Assembly (NCBI GenBank): GCA_965153355.1
Contig: OZ231126.1
Coordinates: forward strand, 109,182,001 to 109,246,000
Reading direction: 5' to 3'
DNA: 64,000 nucleotides
DNA from: Flaccisagitta enflata
Lineage: Eukaryota; Chaetognatha; Sagittoidea; Aphragmophora
Every line of letters starts with the position of its first letter. The first letter of the stretch is position 1. A program made the position numbers and the translations under genes. Below are positions 35,955 to 51,470 of the stretch, one piece after another. The notes under the pieces were generated by a model, which saw nothing but the letters and a program-made list of their open reading frames with translations, searched no databases and was not told the origin of the DNA.

Positions 35955-36397
35955 AAAAATCAATTTATACCTCATGTCCTATTTATCATTGACTATAGGC
36001 GCTAGACAGAAAAGTGGAAAAATTCAGATCGCTACCTCTCCCTCCTTCTCCTCTTCCTCCTCCTCCACCACCACAACCCCTAACAACCCCTCAATCACTT
36101 CATTTCCTCCTGCTATGTAATTGTCACATCAATTGGGCCCATTAAAGTATTTATAGGTTTTGTTTTCAGAGTTTAATAAGGGCTGTTTACTTAAACCCAA
36201 CTGGCACATTTAGCGAAAATCTTGAAAAATCATGAAAATCTCATTTGCATATTGTGGTCAAATTCCACGCAACTAGACCATTCAAAATTGACCCTAAACT
36301 GGTTCAATCTCATTCCTAAGACTCATACCTGTCATGAAAATCCCCCATGAGGTATGTGAAAATGAATCCTAACACCTGACTACGCCCTAATAACCAT

Positions 36398-37193
36398 GAT
36401 TTTATCCAAGCGAGAATCTCACCCTTGATATTCAGGGCTTCTAATTTTGAAAGGAGTCGTTTGTATTGAACTTTATCAAATGCTTTTGCAAAGTCAAGGT
36501 ACAGAATATCAATACAATCGCCACTATCAAGAATTGTTGTAACCTCTTCCAGGCAATGTAAGAGGTTGGTAAGACAAGATTTTTTGGCCATGAAACCGTG
36601 TTGTGAACTATTGAGCAGCTCATTCTCTATTACGTGCTTCATAATTGCCGCCTTAAATAACTTTTCAAGCAGTTTGCTGACAATACTGGTAAGAGAAATT
36701 GGTCGATAGTTGCAATGCCATCAGGCCCAGGAGAGCAATGCCGTTTTAGCCTCAGCATTTCTTCTTTAACAAGAAGTGGGGAAATCTGAAGTGTTTCAAG
36801 CGAAGGCCCTGGAAAGCTATCAGCTTGCACAGTCGTAAATGCACTTTCATTCTCAAACACTGAGGAGTAGTAATCATTTAAGAGAGTAGCCATTTCAGAG
36901 TCATCTGATATCATTCACCTTGGCTATCTTCTAATGGACCAATGCCTGTTTTGTTTGAACGTTTGCTTCCAACATAGGCATAAAAGGCTTTAGGATTCTC
37001 TTTGGCGTTTTTAGCCAATGATTCCTCATACTTAAGCTTAGCTTTCCTAATTTTCTTTTTCAAGGCTTTCTTGGTGGATTTGAACTCAGAAAGATTAGCA
37101 ACTGATGGGGTAGCCTTGTATGTTTTGCAGAGGCGCTGCTTCTGCCTGATTGAAGAGAGCAAACTTTTGTCCATCCAGGCTGGCCTCTTTTTT
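36398..37193 (-). pseudogene. LINE reverse transcriptase, N-terminal half, with internal deletion
   Basis: Coding resumes at KKRPAWMDKSLL (37,193) and runs through the usual Lys-rich linker. A frameshift near 36,912 follows, then SPGPDGIA. The sequence jumps directly to an out-of-frame NYRPISLTSIVSKLLEK, so about 45-50 residues normally lying between these motifs are missing. YLDFAKAFDKV, the first catalytic Asp motif, follows, then the segment up to IKSWL, where the hAT-like element is inserted. Loss of this block alone should inactivate the enzyme. Confidence 0.85.
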
Positions 37194-37882
37194 GGGCAGC
37201 GGCCCCGGAGGGGCAGATGACCTATGATTCCACACAGGGCAATTTTCTCCGGTTTCCGTTTTCCGTCCCCCCCCCTTTGGCCTCTAATCAGACCCATAGA
37301 CCCCAATCAGGCCTCTTACACCTCAAATCAGGCCTCTCAGACCCCAAATTGGGCCTCTCAAACACCAAAATCACGCCTCCAGACCCCAAATCATGCCTCT
37401 GAGACCCCAAATCAGGTCTCCCAGACCCAAATCAGACTTCTCAGACCCCAATTCAAGCCTCTCAGACTCCAATTCAAGCCCTTCAATCTCTATTTCAAGC
37501 CCTTCAGACCCAATTCATGCCTCTCAGAGCTCAAATAGGGCATCTCAGACCCCAAATCAGGTCTCTCAGATTCCAAATCAGGCCTCTCAGACTGCAAATC
37601 TGGCCTCTAAGACCTCAACAAAAGCCTTCCAGACTCAAATTCAAGCCTCTCAGACCCCAATTCAAGCCTTTCAGAATAACCTGAGGTCTCTAAGACCCTA
37701 AATCAGGCACCTCAGGCCTGCCAGACCTAAAATCAGGCCTTTCAGACCCAAGATTAGGCCTCTTAAAAATCGCCCTGTGTGGAATCATAGGTCATCTGCT
37801 CCTCCGGGGCCGCTGCCCCTCTCACCTTCACATCCCTACATAAACTAACTTAGGGGCATCGGGTACCGCTGACCATGTAACG
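37194..37882. mobile_element. Inverted-repeat element with 21-bp minisatellite core, inserted in the LINE
   Basis: Left end GGGCAGCGGCCCCGGAGGGG, continuing through GATGACCTATGATTCC and CACACAGGGC, and right end (37,785-37,820) match inverted over about 52 bases with three or four differences. Between them lie about 22 units of CAGACCCCAAATCAGGCCTCT. The right side extends beyond the inverted repeat with GGGTACCGCTGACCATG to about 37,882. The LINE reads AKK-RPAW across the junction, so the insertion is clean; flanking CTTTT sequences may be the target duplication. No transposase. Mechanism unknown. Confidence 0.75.
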
Positions 37883-38782
37883 CTTTTGCGACTATTTTAT
37901 TTGCCTTCATCAAGGGGACACATTGACTTACAGTAGAATTGTAAATCGACTTGAAGTTCAACCAAGCAGCATTAATATTGTTCGTGTCTAGTGCTTCAGT
38001 CCAATTACAACCTGTAAAGAGGCGGCGCATCTGTAGTGTGTCTGCCCTTGAAAAGTTATATTTAGGTTGGCTGTAATACTTTTTGACCCAAGCCTTGTTT
38101 GTCGTGAAAGTGATTATACAGTGATCGCTATTTCCGAGCTGGCCATCATTTGTAACTTCTGTAATCATCCCTGATTCTGCAAAAATTAAGTCTAGAACAT
38201 TTCCATTGCGGTGTGTAGCAAAGTCAACATGTTGGCTCCAGAATTTGTCAGAGACTAATTCAATGAAGCTATGTACATCGTTGGGACCGGAGAAGCTCTC
38301 CCAATTTATGTTGGGGTAATTGAAATCACCCACAACAAGTGAGGAGTTTTAAGACAATCATTATTTACAGAACTAGAGTTGGGTGTCCGGTAAATAACAA
38401 ACAAGGACAGTGTGTCACCGCCAGGAGGGCTAATCTCGATACTAGAAAATTGATTGAAACTGCATTGCGCTGTTGATTCTACGGCTCTTAAGGACTCCTT
38501 TGCGTAAATAAGCATTCCCCCACCCCTCCCATTTTGGGTGTCATTTCGGTCATGTTGGGAGATAATGGCATAGTCAGGAAGAGTAAGGAAATGGTTAGAA
38601 ACTGAGTCATTTGCCCATGTTTCAGTTATGGCAATTATGTCAGGTTGGGTAAGAGAGGCGTAAATCTTTAATTCATCTATTTCATTGACTTCACTCCTGG
38701 CGTTGGTGTACATGATTTTTAGGCCTGATCCACTGTTGCCTTGCCGAGATATGGCCTCACCCCTCGACCTCAGACTACCCAC
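37883..38782 (-). pseudogene. LINE endonuclease domain (APE type)
   Basis: The frame 38,782-38,306 includes the catalytic-type motif IIAITETW, then GGGMLIYAKESL and FVIYRTPNS. A one-base shift near 38,330 separates it from the next frame, which has GDFNYPNINW and GNSDHCIITF. These are the GDFN and SDH signatures of exonuclease/endonuclease/phosphatase-fold nucleases, which nick target DNA to prime reverse transcription. Coding continues to about 37,883, where the minisatellite-cored element is inserted. Confidence 0.85.
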
Positions 38783-39489
38783 TTGAAGTTCTCCCCGTTT
38801 TTTAAGTCGGCATTTTTTGCAACGGCCACGGCAGCCAGATCATCCCCACGCTTTTTCGCAAAATTGCGCTGGTTGGCGGTCATATCCGGTTTCACAACCA
38901 CATTCTTCCACTGGGGATGATCCTTCAGAACCTTTCCCTTACTCAGAATGAGCTCTTTGTCCACGGTGTTGGGCATTCTAATAAGAATTGGTCTAGGCTT
39001 CTCCCCTGGTTTACTGATTCAACGTTGCAACTGGAATACCCTTTTTTAACCAGCCATGGCTTCAAAAATTTCATCCATCTTTTTGACATCTTGATAGTGG
39101 GAAGAAGGCTGAAGTGTTCTATCAGGCTCGGGAACCCCAAAAACGACCAGGTTAGGGCGCTTGGCTTCTATCTCAAAGAGCTCTTTCATGGTTGCCTCCT
39201 TTTCCTGAGCCATTGAGCTTTTAGTTTCGGTGATGTTGGTCTTGTTCTCTGCTGTCATTTTCTCGTTGTCTTCAACTCTTTTCTCGTATTCTTCAACTCT
39301 AGTAGCCATCAATTGGACATCTTTCTGCATTAGGGTGACCCTATTCTGCGTGTCATTCAGTGTTTGAGTGTTTGACTGAATATCTTGCTTAATGGATTGG
39401 CGAAAAGTTGCCTGATTCGAACTCAGTGTGGTCACAGTCTGATTCGTGGTGTTTATGGCCCTTGTTAAATCTTCCATCCTTTTAAACAT
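38770..39489 (-). pseudogene. LINE ORF1 (coiled-coil RNA-binding-type protein)
   Basis: The N-terminal piece (39,489-39,046) has a long heptad-like segment rich in Gln/Thr/Asn/Glu, typical of an ORF1 coiled coil. A beta-strand segment follows (RPNLVVFGVPEPD), as at the start of an RRM-like or esterase-type domain in LINE ORF1 proteins. After a frameshift near 39,000-39,050 a second piece (38,976-38,770) continues with basic residues and QRNFAKKRGDDLAA. Its end overlaps the start of the endonuclease frame by about 13 bases. Function follows from family knowledge: chaperone and RNA binding for retrotransposition. Confidence 0.7.
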
Positions 39490-39563
39490 ATCATCGAACG
39501 TGGCCTACAAATCGGCTTGTTGCCTTGTTTTGCTCATTTTCCTTGGCTCAACCCTTAAAAATT

Positions 39564-39623
<60 letters not shown>

Positions 39624-39640
39624 TTTTTTCTTTCTTTTTT

Positions 39641-39704
<64 letters not shown>

Positions 39705-40080
39705 ACTTCCTTTCTTTCTTTCTTTCTTCCTTTCTTTCTTTTTCTTTTTTTTTTCTATTTTTTTCGCTTTTTACGTTTCACTTTTACTAAACATATTCTT
39801 TTTCTTTCACACACAATCGAGATCGAAGGTCAGGAGAGATTGTTATGGAGAATGGAATTTGAAGAAAAAAAAAGATGATTCCAATTAAATCGCAGAATGT
39901 GATTTAGGGCTAAATGTAGGTGAAGAAGTTGAGGGAGAGGGCCGAAATTTCGATATTGTGTAGGTTACGAATTGTTGCATAACTGAGCTAATTTTTGTTA
40001 ATTTTTGTTGATGTCTATTGCTAGAAAGTTAATTTTTTTCTTACAACGCGCGAGAGGAAAATTTTAGTCGACTTTCTTCC
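39490..40080. repeat. (TTTC)n array and unique sequence 5' of the LINE
   Basis: TTTC units at 39,562-39,745 with a few T-rich interruptions are followed by unique A/T-rich DNA to 40,080. No gene. Confidence 0.85.
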
Positions 40081-40084
40081 AACG

Positions 40085-44351
<4,267 letters not shown>

Positions 44352-44952
44352 CAGTGCGATGCATAAAAAAAGATACAAATTTTATATTCAAGATTTTTAT
44401 GCTCAAAAATCAGTTAAAAAACTTTTGTCCATAAGTAATCCAAAAAGTTCGAAGAAATGAAGTTATTGGCACCAATCATAGACATTTTGGCCAATTTGAC
44501 TAGATTTTATCATGAATTGAAAATTAGATGTTGTCAATTGATGCAAGATCTTCAAATGACTCTTAAAATTTACGTTAATCATATCTAGGTTCTTTGAATG
44601 GACTTCTAACTAATAAAAATTCATGACATTTGGAAAACCCTTCAAAATAGCTTCCATTTGAGTCGTATCTGGCATCTGTAGCTCCATTCATTTAAGAGTT
44701 ATATTAGTTTAAGAAAAAACAGTCCTTTCTTGAAAGTAGCAAAAAGAGATCATAATTTTCATTGCTGTTTTTGAAACCTTGTCTTTGTTTTTTCATAGAT
44801 TCTAAACAAATTAATCAAACTCTTTGGGCTTTGTGGCAACGTCTCCATTTTTTTAAGCTCTTTTAAATGATCTCAAGAAGAATTTTTAAAAATTGATTCT
44901 GAGCCCCTCAAACATGATCTTTGGCTTGTATCTTTTTTTGTGCATCGCACTG
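44352..44952. mobile_element. 601-bp Tc1/mariner-like non-autonomous element
   Basis: Terminal inverted repeats CAGTGCGATGCATAAAAAAA and, inverted, CAGTGCGATGCACAAAAAAA match for about 27 bases with one difference. TA dinucleotides at 44,350-44,351 and 44,953-44,954 are the duplicated target. Removing the element restores CCTCTTATAGTTT of the 612-bp repeat. No transposase frame is visible. Inverted repeats starting CAGTG and a TA duplication are typical of Tc1/mariner elements. Confidence 0.85.
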
Positions 44953-45049
44953 TAGTTTAAACCACAATGATAACTGATGACGGCTAAAGTGAACAGCGTT
45001 CAACCATCACATATCTATTTGCAAAAAAGAAGAAATAGAACTCATAAAA

Positions 45050-45790
45050 AAAACCTCCGCACTTCGCAGCAGCCAATATGGGTAATTTACCCCAGCAGCC
45101 AATTAAGATACCCCCGCAGCAGCCAATGAAAGTGAATACAGTTGAATCTCCCTAGAGCGCATATCCGCTTATACTATCTTGCTAATAAGTATATCACCAT
45201 CCAAAAAAAGCATCAACTTTGGAAGAGTATTGCGCCTAAAGGAATAAAGATATTCCTTTAGGAGCAACATTCTTTCAAAGTTAATGCTTCTTTTAAGATG
45301 GAGATATCTCTATAAGCAAGATAGATAGTAGGGCTGTCGCCGAACTCTAAGCCAGTGTCACCGTTGCCAACAACCGAAAGACGAAGGGTATCCGTGGGTT
45401 ACCGCTTGTAATCTTTATAAAGAAATATGTACAATGCATTATCATGAATATGACTAACAGACTGACTAACCGACCGCTACAAGCCCGTGACTCACCGGAA
45501 ATTATCGGCGGTGACACGGCGAGTCCTACAAGTGTACATTCTTATAAAGAAATATAAAAAAGCATCTACAAAAATACCAGTTTTGCATACGCGACTAGAC
45601 AGTCCTAAAGATACAATCTACGACTTGATTCTATCCATATTATTAATGGCGTAGAGCGGAGATCTTCTTAACAAGGGCATACCCGCCTATAAGGTTTAAT
45701 GTTTTTAAGTCTTCATAAAAGTTTCATTTTAATTTATATGTTGACAAATGACAATTAAGCAACTTCACCATAAGTCATGATTTTATCCAG
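45050..45790. other. Unique spacer DNA with CAGCAGCCAAT repeats, no gene
   Basis: It begins with three spaced copies of GCAGCAGCCAAT (45,066-45,125), contains the hairpin at 45,174-45,324, and has two copies of TATAAAGAAATAT (about 45,416 and 45,541) around a GC-rich segment. No credible frame. Confidence 0.5.
45174..45324. repeat. 151-bp imperfect hairpin
   Basis: CTATCTTGCT at 45,174-45,183 pairs with AGCAAGATAG at 45,315-45,324. The arms of about 72 bases match at roughly 80 percent by eye up to CCTAAAGGAAT / ATTCCTTTAGG around a 6-base centre near 45,249. It could be a miniature inverted-repeat element or a hairpin RNA precursor. Confidence 0.8.
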
Positions 45791-48700
45791 TCTTTTTGAC
45801 ACTGGGACAAAACCAAACTGACATTGTATCTGTGTTCAAAAAAATGCTTTGTTAATCCACCACATCTCACACAAGAGTCATTGGACAAAACCATCTATTA
45901 AACGAGTCCACTGTTTCAAAGATGGCCATTGGTACAGCTATGAGTCACAGTTCTGTAGTAATCATCTTTGATCTGTGTCCATTTTCTTGAGTTCTATTTC
46001 TTCTTTTTCGCAGATAGATACGGGATGGGAAAATGTGTAAGATAGGTTACATGCTCATATTGAGAAACAAAGACTTGCAGAGACTGAGATATATATACTT
46101 GACCCAATGACAGCTCAACTCATCCATGAAACAAGATTGACAAGCATAGCCCTGTCCACTACCTCATTCCCTATATCATTTGGTGTGCTGGGCACTTGCC
46201 AGCTCAAAACAATGATTGTCATATGTTTTACCAAAAGCTTTTCTTATGTATCAACGACGGGCCTGTTATCGTGACAGGCATTCCTTTTCATGGGATGAGA
46301 TCAAGACTATTACTCTCAAATTACGCTTGACTTTTGCGGTGAAAGATTCCACTTTAAACGTCATCAGTTATCATTGTGGTTAAAACTATAAGAGGATGAA
46401 TCGCTTGACTACTTGACTAACTGAGACGAAACCAACCTGATATTTTATCTGTGATACAAATAATGCTTTGTTAATCCACCATATCTCACACAAGAGTCAA
46501 TGGACAAAACCATTAAACAAGTCCACTGTTTCAAAGATATTCATTGGTATAGCTACGGAGTCATGTCTCCAGCAATCACCTTTTCAGTCTGTCCATTTTC
46601 TTGAGTTCTATTTCTTCTTTTTCGCAGATAGATACGGGATGGGAAAATGTGTAAGATAGGTTACATGCTCATATTGAGAAACAAAGACTTGCAGAGACTG
46701 AGATATATGTACTGGACCCAATGACAGCTCAACTCATCCATGAAACAAGATTGATGAGCCTAGCCCTGTCCACTACCTCATTCCCTATCATTTGGTGTGC
46801 TGGGCACTTGCCAGCTCAAAACAATGATGGTCATATGTTTTACCAAAAGCTTTTCTTATTTATCATAGACGCACCTGTTATCATGACAGGCATCTCTTTT
46901 CTGCGGGATGAGATCAAGACCATACCTTCCTAAATTACGCTCTGACTTTTATGCAGAAGGATCTCCCACTTTAATTGTCAATAGCCATCATTGTGGTTAA
47001 AATTCATAAGATGATTAAATTGCTTGATCATTGTTAACTGGGACGAAACCAAACTGACATTGTATCTGTGTTTCAAAAAACACTTTGTTAATCCACCACA
47101 TCTCACACAAGAGTCAATGGACAAAACCATTAAACGAGTCCACTGTTTCAAAGATACACATTGGTACAGGTACGGAGTCATATCTCCAGGTGGATTAACT
47201 TTTGATTCTGTCCATTTTCTTGAGTTCTATTTCTTCTTTTTCGCAAATAGTAAGGGATGGAAAAGCTGTAAGATAGGTTTACATGCCTATATTGAGAAAA
47301 AGACTCACTTGATGAGACTGAGATATATATACTGGACCTAATGACAACTCAACTCACCCATGAAACAAGACTTGACGAGCATAGCCCTGTCCACTACCTC
47401 ATTCCCTATCATTTGGTGTGCTGGGCACTTGCCTGCTCAAAACGACGATTGTCATATGTTTTACCAAAAGCTTTTCTTATGTATCAACACTCAGTTTAAT
47501 TTTGTCCTAGTTAGGCAAGTAGTCAAACGATTCATCCTCTTATTGTTTTAGCCCCAATGATAGCTGATGACGGTTAAAGTGGAATCTTTCACCGCAAAAG
47601 TCAAGCGTGGTTTCGTCCCAGTTAGCAAAGTAGTCAAACGATTCATTCTCTTATAGTCCTAACTACAATGATAACTGATGATGGTAATAGTGGAATCTTT
47701 CACCGCAAAAGTCAAGCATCACTTGAGAGTAATAGTCTTGATCTCATACCATGAAAAGGAAATGGGTTCCTACGCTGTTCATGCCTGTCATGATAAAAAG
47801 CCCGTCATTGATAAAGGAAATGGGTGTCTACGCTGTTCAGGCCCGGTCGTTGACATACATAAGAAAGCTTTAAAACATATGACAATCATTGTTTTGAGCA
47901 GGCGGGTGCCCAGCACACCAAATGATAGGGAATGAGGTAGTGGACAGGGCTCTGCTTGTCAATCTTGTTACATGGGTGAGTTTTCTCAATATGAGCATGT
48001 AACATATCATAAGCTTTCCCATTTGGTATCTATCTAGCAAAAGAAGTAAATGGACAGAATTGGAAGATGAGATCATGGAGATATGACTCGTAGCTGTCAC
48101 TCCATAATGTATCTTTGAACAGTGGACTCAGCTAATGGTTTTGTCTTGTCCATTGACTCTTGTGTGAGATGTGGTGGATTAACAAAGCGTTTTTTGAAAC
48201 ACAGATACGATCTCAGTTTGGTTTAGTCCCAGTTAGCCGAGCACTCAAACGATTCATCCTCTTATAGTTTTAACCACAATGATAACTGATGACGGTTAAA
48301 GTGAACAGCATTCAACCATCCCGTATCTATCTATGAAAAAGAAGAAATAGAACTCAAGAAAATGGACAAAATCAAAAGATGATTGCTGGAGATGTGACAC
48401 CGTAGCTGTATCAATGTGTGTGTTAGATGTGGTGGATTATCAAAGCTTTTTTTGAAACACAGACTTGTGTGAGATGTGGTGGATTGACAAAGCGTTGCTT
48501 GAAACACAGATACGATCTCAGTTTGGTTAGTCCTGCTAGCTTAGCACTAAAATCTATTCATCCTCTATAGTTTTAACCACACGATAACTGATGACGGTTA
48601 AAGTGAATACATTCAACCATCCTGTATCTATCTGTCAAAAAGAAGAAATAGAACTCAAGAAAATGAACTGAATCAAAAGATGATCGCTGGAGATATATCC

Positions 48701-51470
48701 TAAGATGTACTAATGTATCTGAAACAGTGGACTCATGAATATTTTATCTATTGACTTTGTGTGAGATGTGGTGGATTAACAAAGCGTTTGTTGAAACACA
48801 GATATGATGTCAGTTTGGTTTCATCCCAGTTAGCCAAGTAGTCAAACGATTCATCCTCTTATAGTTTTAACCACAATGATAACTGATGATGTTTAAAGTG
48901 GAATCTTTCACCACAAAAGTCAAGCGTAATTTGAGAGTAATAGTCTTGATCTCATCCCATGAAAAGGAAATGGGTGCCTACGCTGTTCATGCCTGTCACG
49001 ATAAAAAGCCTGTCGTTGATACAAAAGAGAAAAGCCTGTCACGATAACAGTCTTATGTTAATACATAAGAAAAGCTTTGTAAATATATGACCATCGTTGT
49101 TTTGAGCTGGCAAGTGCTCAGCACACCAAATGATGTTAGGAATGAGGTAGTGATATGGCTATGCTCGTCAATCTTGTTTCAAGGGGTGAGCTGAGTCATT
49201 GGGCCAAGTATATACCTCTCAGTCTCTGAAAGTCTTTGTTTCTCAATATGAGCATTTAACATATCTTACACACTTTCCCATCTGGTATCTATCTGCGAAA
49301 AAGAAGAAATAGAACTCTGGCTAAAATGGACTGAATCAAATAAAAGAATGATCGCTGGAGAAATGACTCCGTAGCTCAAGTAGTCAAACAATTCATCCTC
49401 TTATAGTTTTAACCACAATGATAATTGATTGAGATGTAGGATTATCGCCGTTTTGAAACACAGATAAAATCTCAGCTTGTTTTTGGCTCTAGTTAGCCAT
49501 GGTCAAACGATTCATCCTCTTATAGTTTTAACCACAATGATAACTGATGACGGTTAAAGTGAACAGCGTTCAACCATCTCGTATCTATTTGCAAAAAAGA
49601 AGAAATAAAACTCAAGAAAATGGACATAATCAAAAGGTGATCGCTGGAGATGTGACTCCGTACCTGTACCAATGTGTATCTTTGAAACAGTGGATTCATT
49701 TAATGGTTTTGTCCATTGACTCTTGTGTGAGATGTGGTGGATTATAATTTCTATTTTTTAGTTTAGGACATCGACGGGCTTGTTCATGTCGACCCTCGTA
49801 ATTAAAGTTACAAATGCAGGATAAAGATGAGATAGAAAAAGACAAAACACAAAATGTACAAATTCATGTAAAAATTAGAAAACAATCAACAGGTAAACGG
49901 CATGACGTACGAATACGTCGATAAAAAGAACAATATCTACAATAACTATCTGCGAAAAAGAAGAAATAGAACTCAAGAAACAACAATTAAAACACAAATC
50001 CAAAGAAACATCCCTCAGTGCAGTGCGGGCAGCATGAACATTTCTACCAAACTTCCTACAAGGAATTTTTACCTTGAAACCATTGGGCAATTCAACATTA
50101 ACGGCCTGTTTCTTTAAGGCCGTTGCCGGTATGTTTCTATCCTTCACTGTTTCTAAAGGGATGAACCAAACGCCGATAGACAAGATTCTGCTGGGGTTTG
50201 TCTGCCGCTGTCTTCTTTCTTTTACAGATGGATTCAATTGCGTTTGAGCTGGGCAGTGCTGAAGACATCAGGAACAGCAACAGCCACAACAACAACAGCG
50301 GCAACAACAACCACATCAAAAACAACAATAACAACAACAACAAACAGCAGTATCAACAATCACAGATCAAGGACAAAGTGTCAACGATCATGTCAATGAC
50401 TGCGATGGTTACTGCCGCGGCAACAGCTGCGGCGATAGCGTCGGCGACAGCTGCGTAGCCATATGTATCGACTGCGGCGGCGACAGCTGTGGCGACAGCT
50501 ATGGGGACCGCTGTGGCAACAATTACGGCGAAACATATGGAAACAGCAACGGCGATAGCAGCGGCGACACCAAAAACACCGATGATATTGGAACTATATC
50601 AATAATGACAATGACAATGACAACCACAGCAATAAAATAGGCGATACCAGCAACAACGACAATGACAACAACAATGACAACATCATATTATTGGAATTGT
50701 TTTGGGACTATTAGGATCTAAAAACAAACTAAAATCTATCAACTTGTGAATACGTGAAGAAATCAAACACTATCTTACGTTTAAGGTTTTTGTACTAATA
50801 GCAACCATTTGTTTGGACCCCTTAGGGGTCTGTGTTGGTTGCTTTACATTATATTATTATTATATTATATTAAATGGACTGAATCAAAAGATGATCGCTG
50901 GAGATATGACTCTGTAGCTGTATCAATGTGTATCTTTGAACAGTGGACTTGTTTGATGGTTTTGTTCATTAACTCTTGTGTGAGATGTGGTGGATTAACA
51001 AAGCGTCTTTTGAAACACAGATACGATCGAAGTTTGGCCAAATGATAGGGAATGAGGTAGTGGACAGGGCTATGCTCGTCAATCTTGTTTCATGGGTGAG
51101 TTGAGCTGTCATTGGGTCAAGTATATATTTCTTAGTCTCTGAAAGTCTTTATTTCTCAATATGAGCATGTAACGTATCTTACACACTATCCCATACGGTA
51201 TCTATTTGCGAAAAATAAGAAATAGAACTCAAGGAAATGGACTGAATCAAAAGATGATCACGTTACATGCTCATATTGAGAAACAAAGACTTTCAGAGAT
51301 TAGGATAAATATACTTGACCCAATGAAAACTCAACACACCCATGAAACAAGATTGACGAGCATAGCCCTGTCCACTACCTCATTCCCTATCATTTGGTGT
51401 GCTGGGCACTTGCCTGCTCAAAAAACGACTGTCATATGTTTTACCAAAGGCTTTTCTTATTAGAGGGAGG
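45790..51470. repeat. 612-bp repeat family, right arm (mirror of 24,395-30,000)
   Basis: Same succession of copies and orientation switches as the left arm in reverse. Several copies here (46,880-47,300, 48,000-48,140, 48,400-48,780, 49,120-49,500) carry many more small indels and substitutions than their left-arm partners. Confidence 0.85.
50335..50640 (+). other. Open frame with Gly-Asp-Ser repeats
   Basis: A plus-strand frame without ATG stays open about 100 codons. From about 50,398 it reads as degenerate Gly-Asp-Ser / Gly-Asn-Ser tripeptides with interspersed Cys/Tyr (for example CGDSYGDRCGNNYGE), encoded by a GGCGACAGC-type 9-bp repeat. The left-arm counterpart (25,270-25,460) is strongly different and has no such frame. 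Could be a diverging GC-rich minisatellite rather than a gene. Confidence 0.3.
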
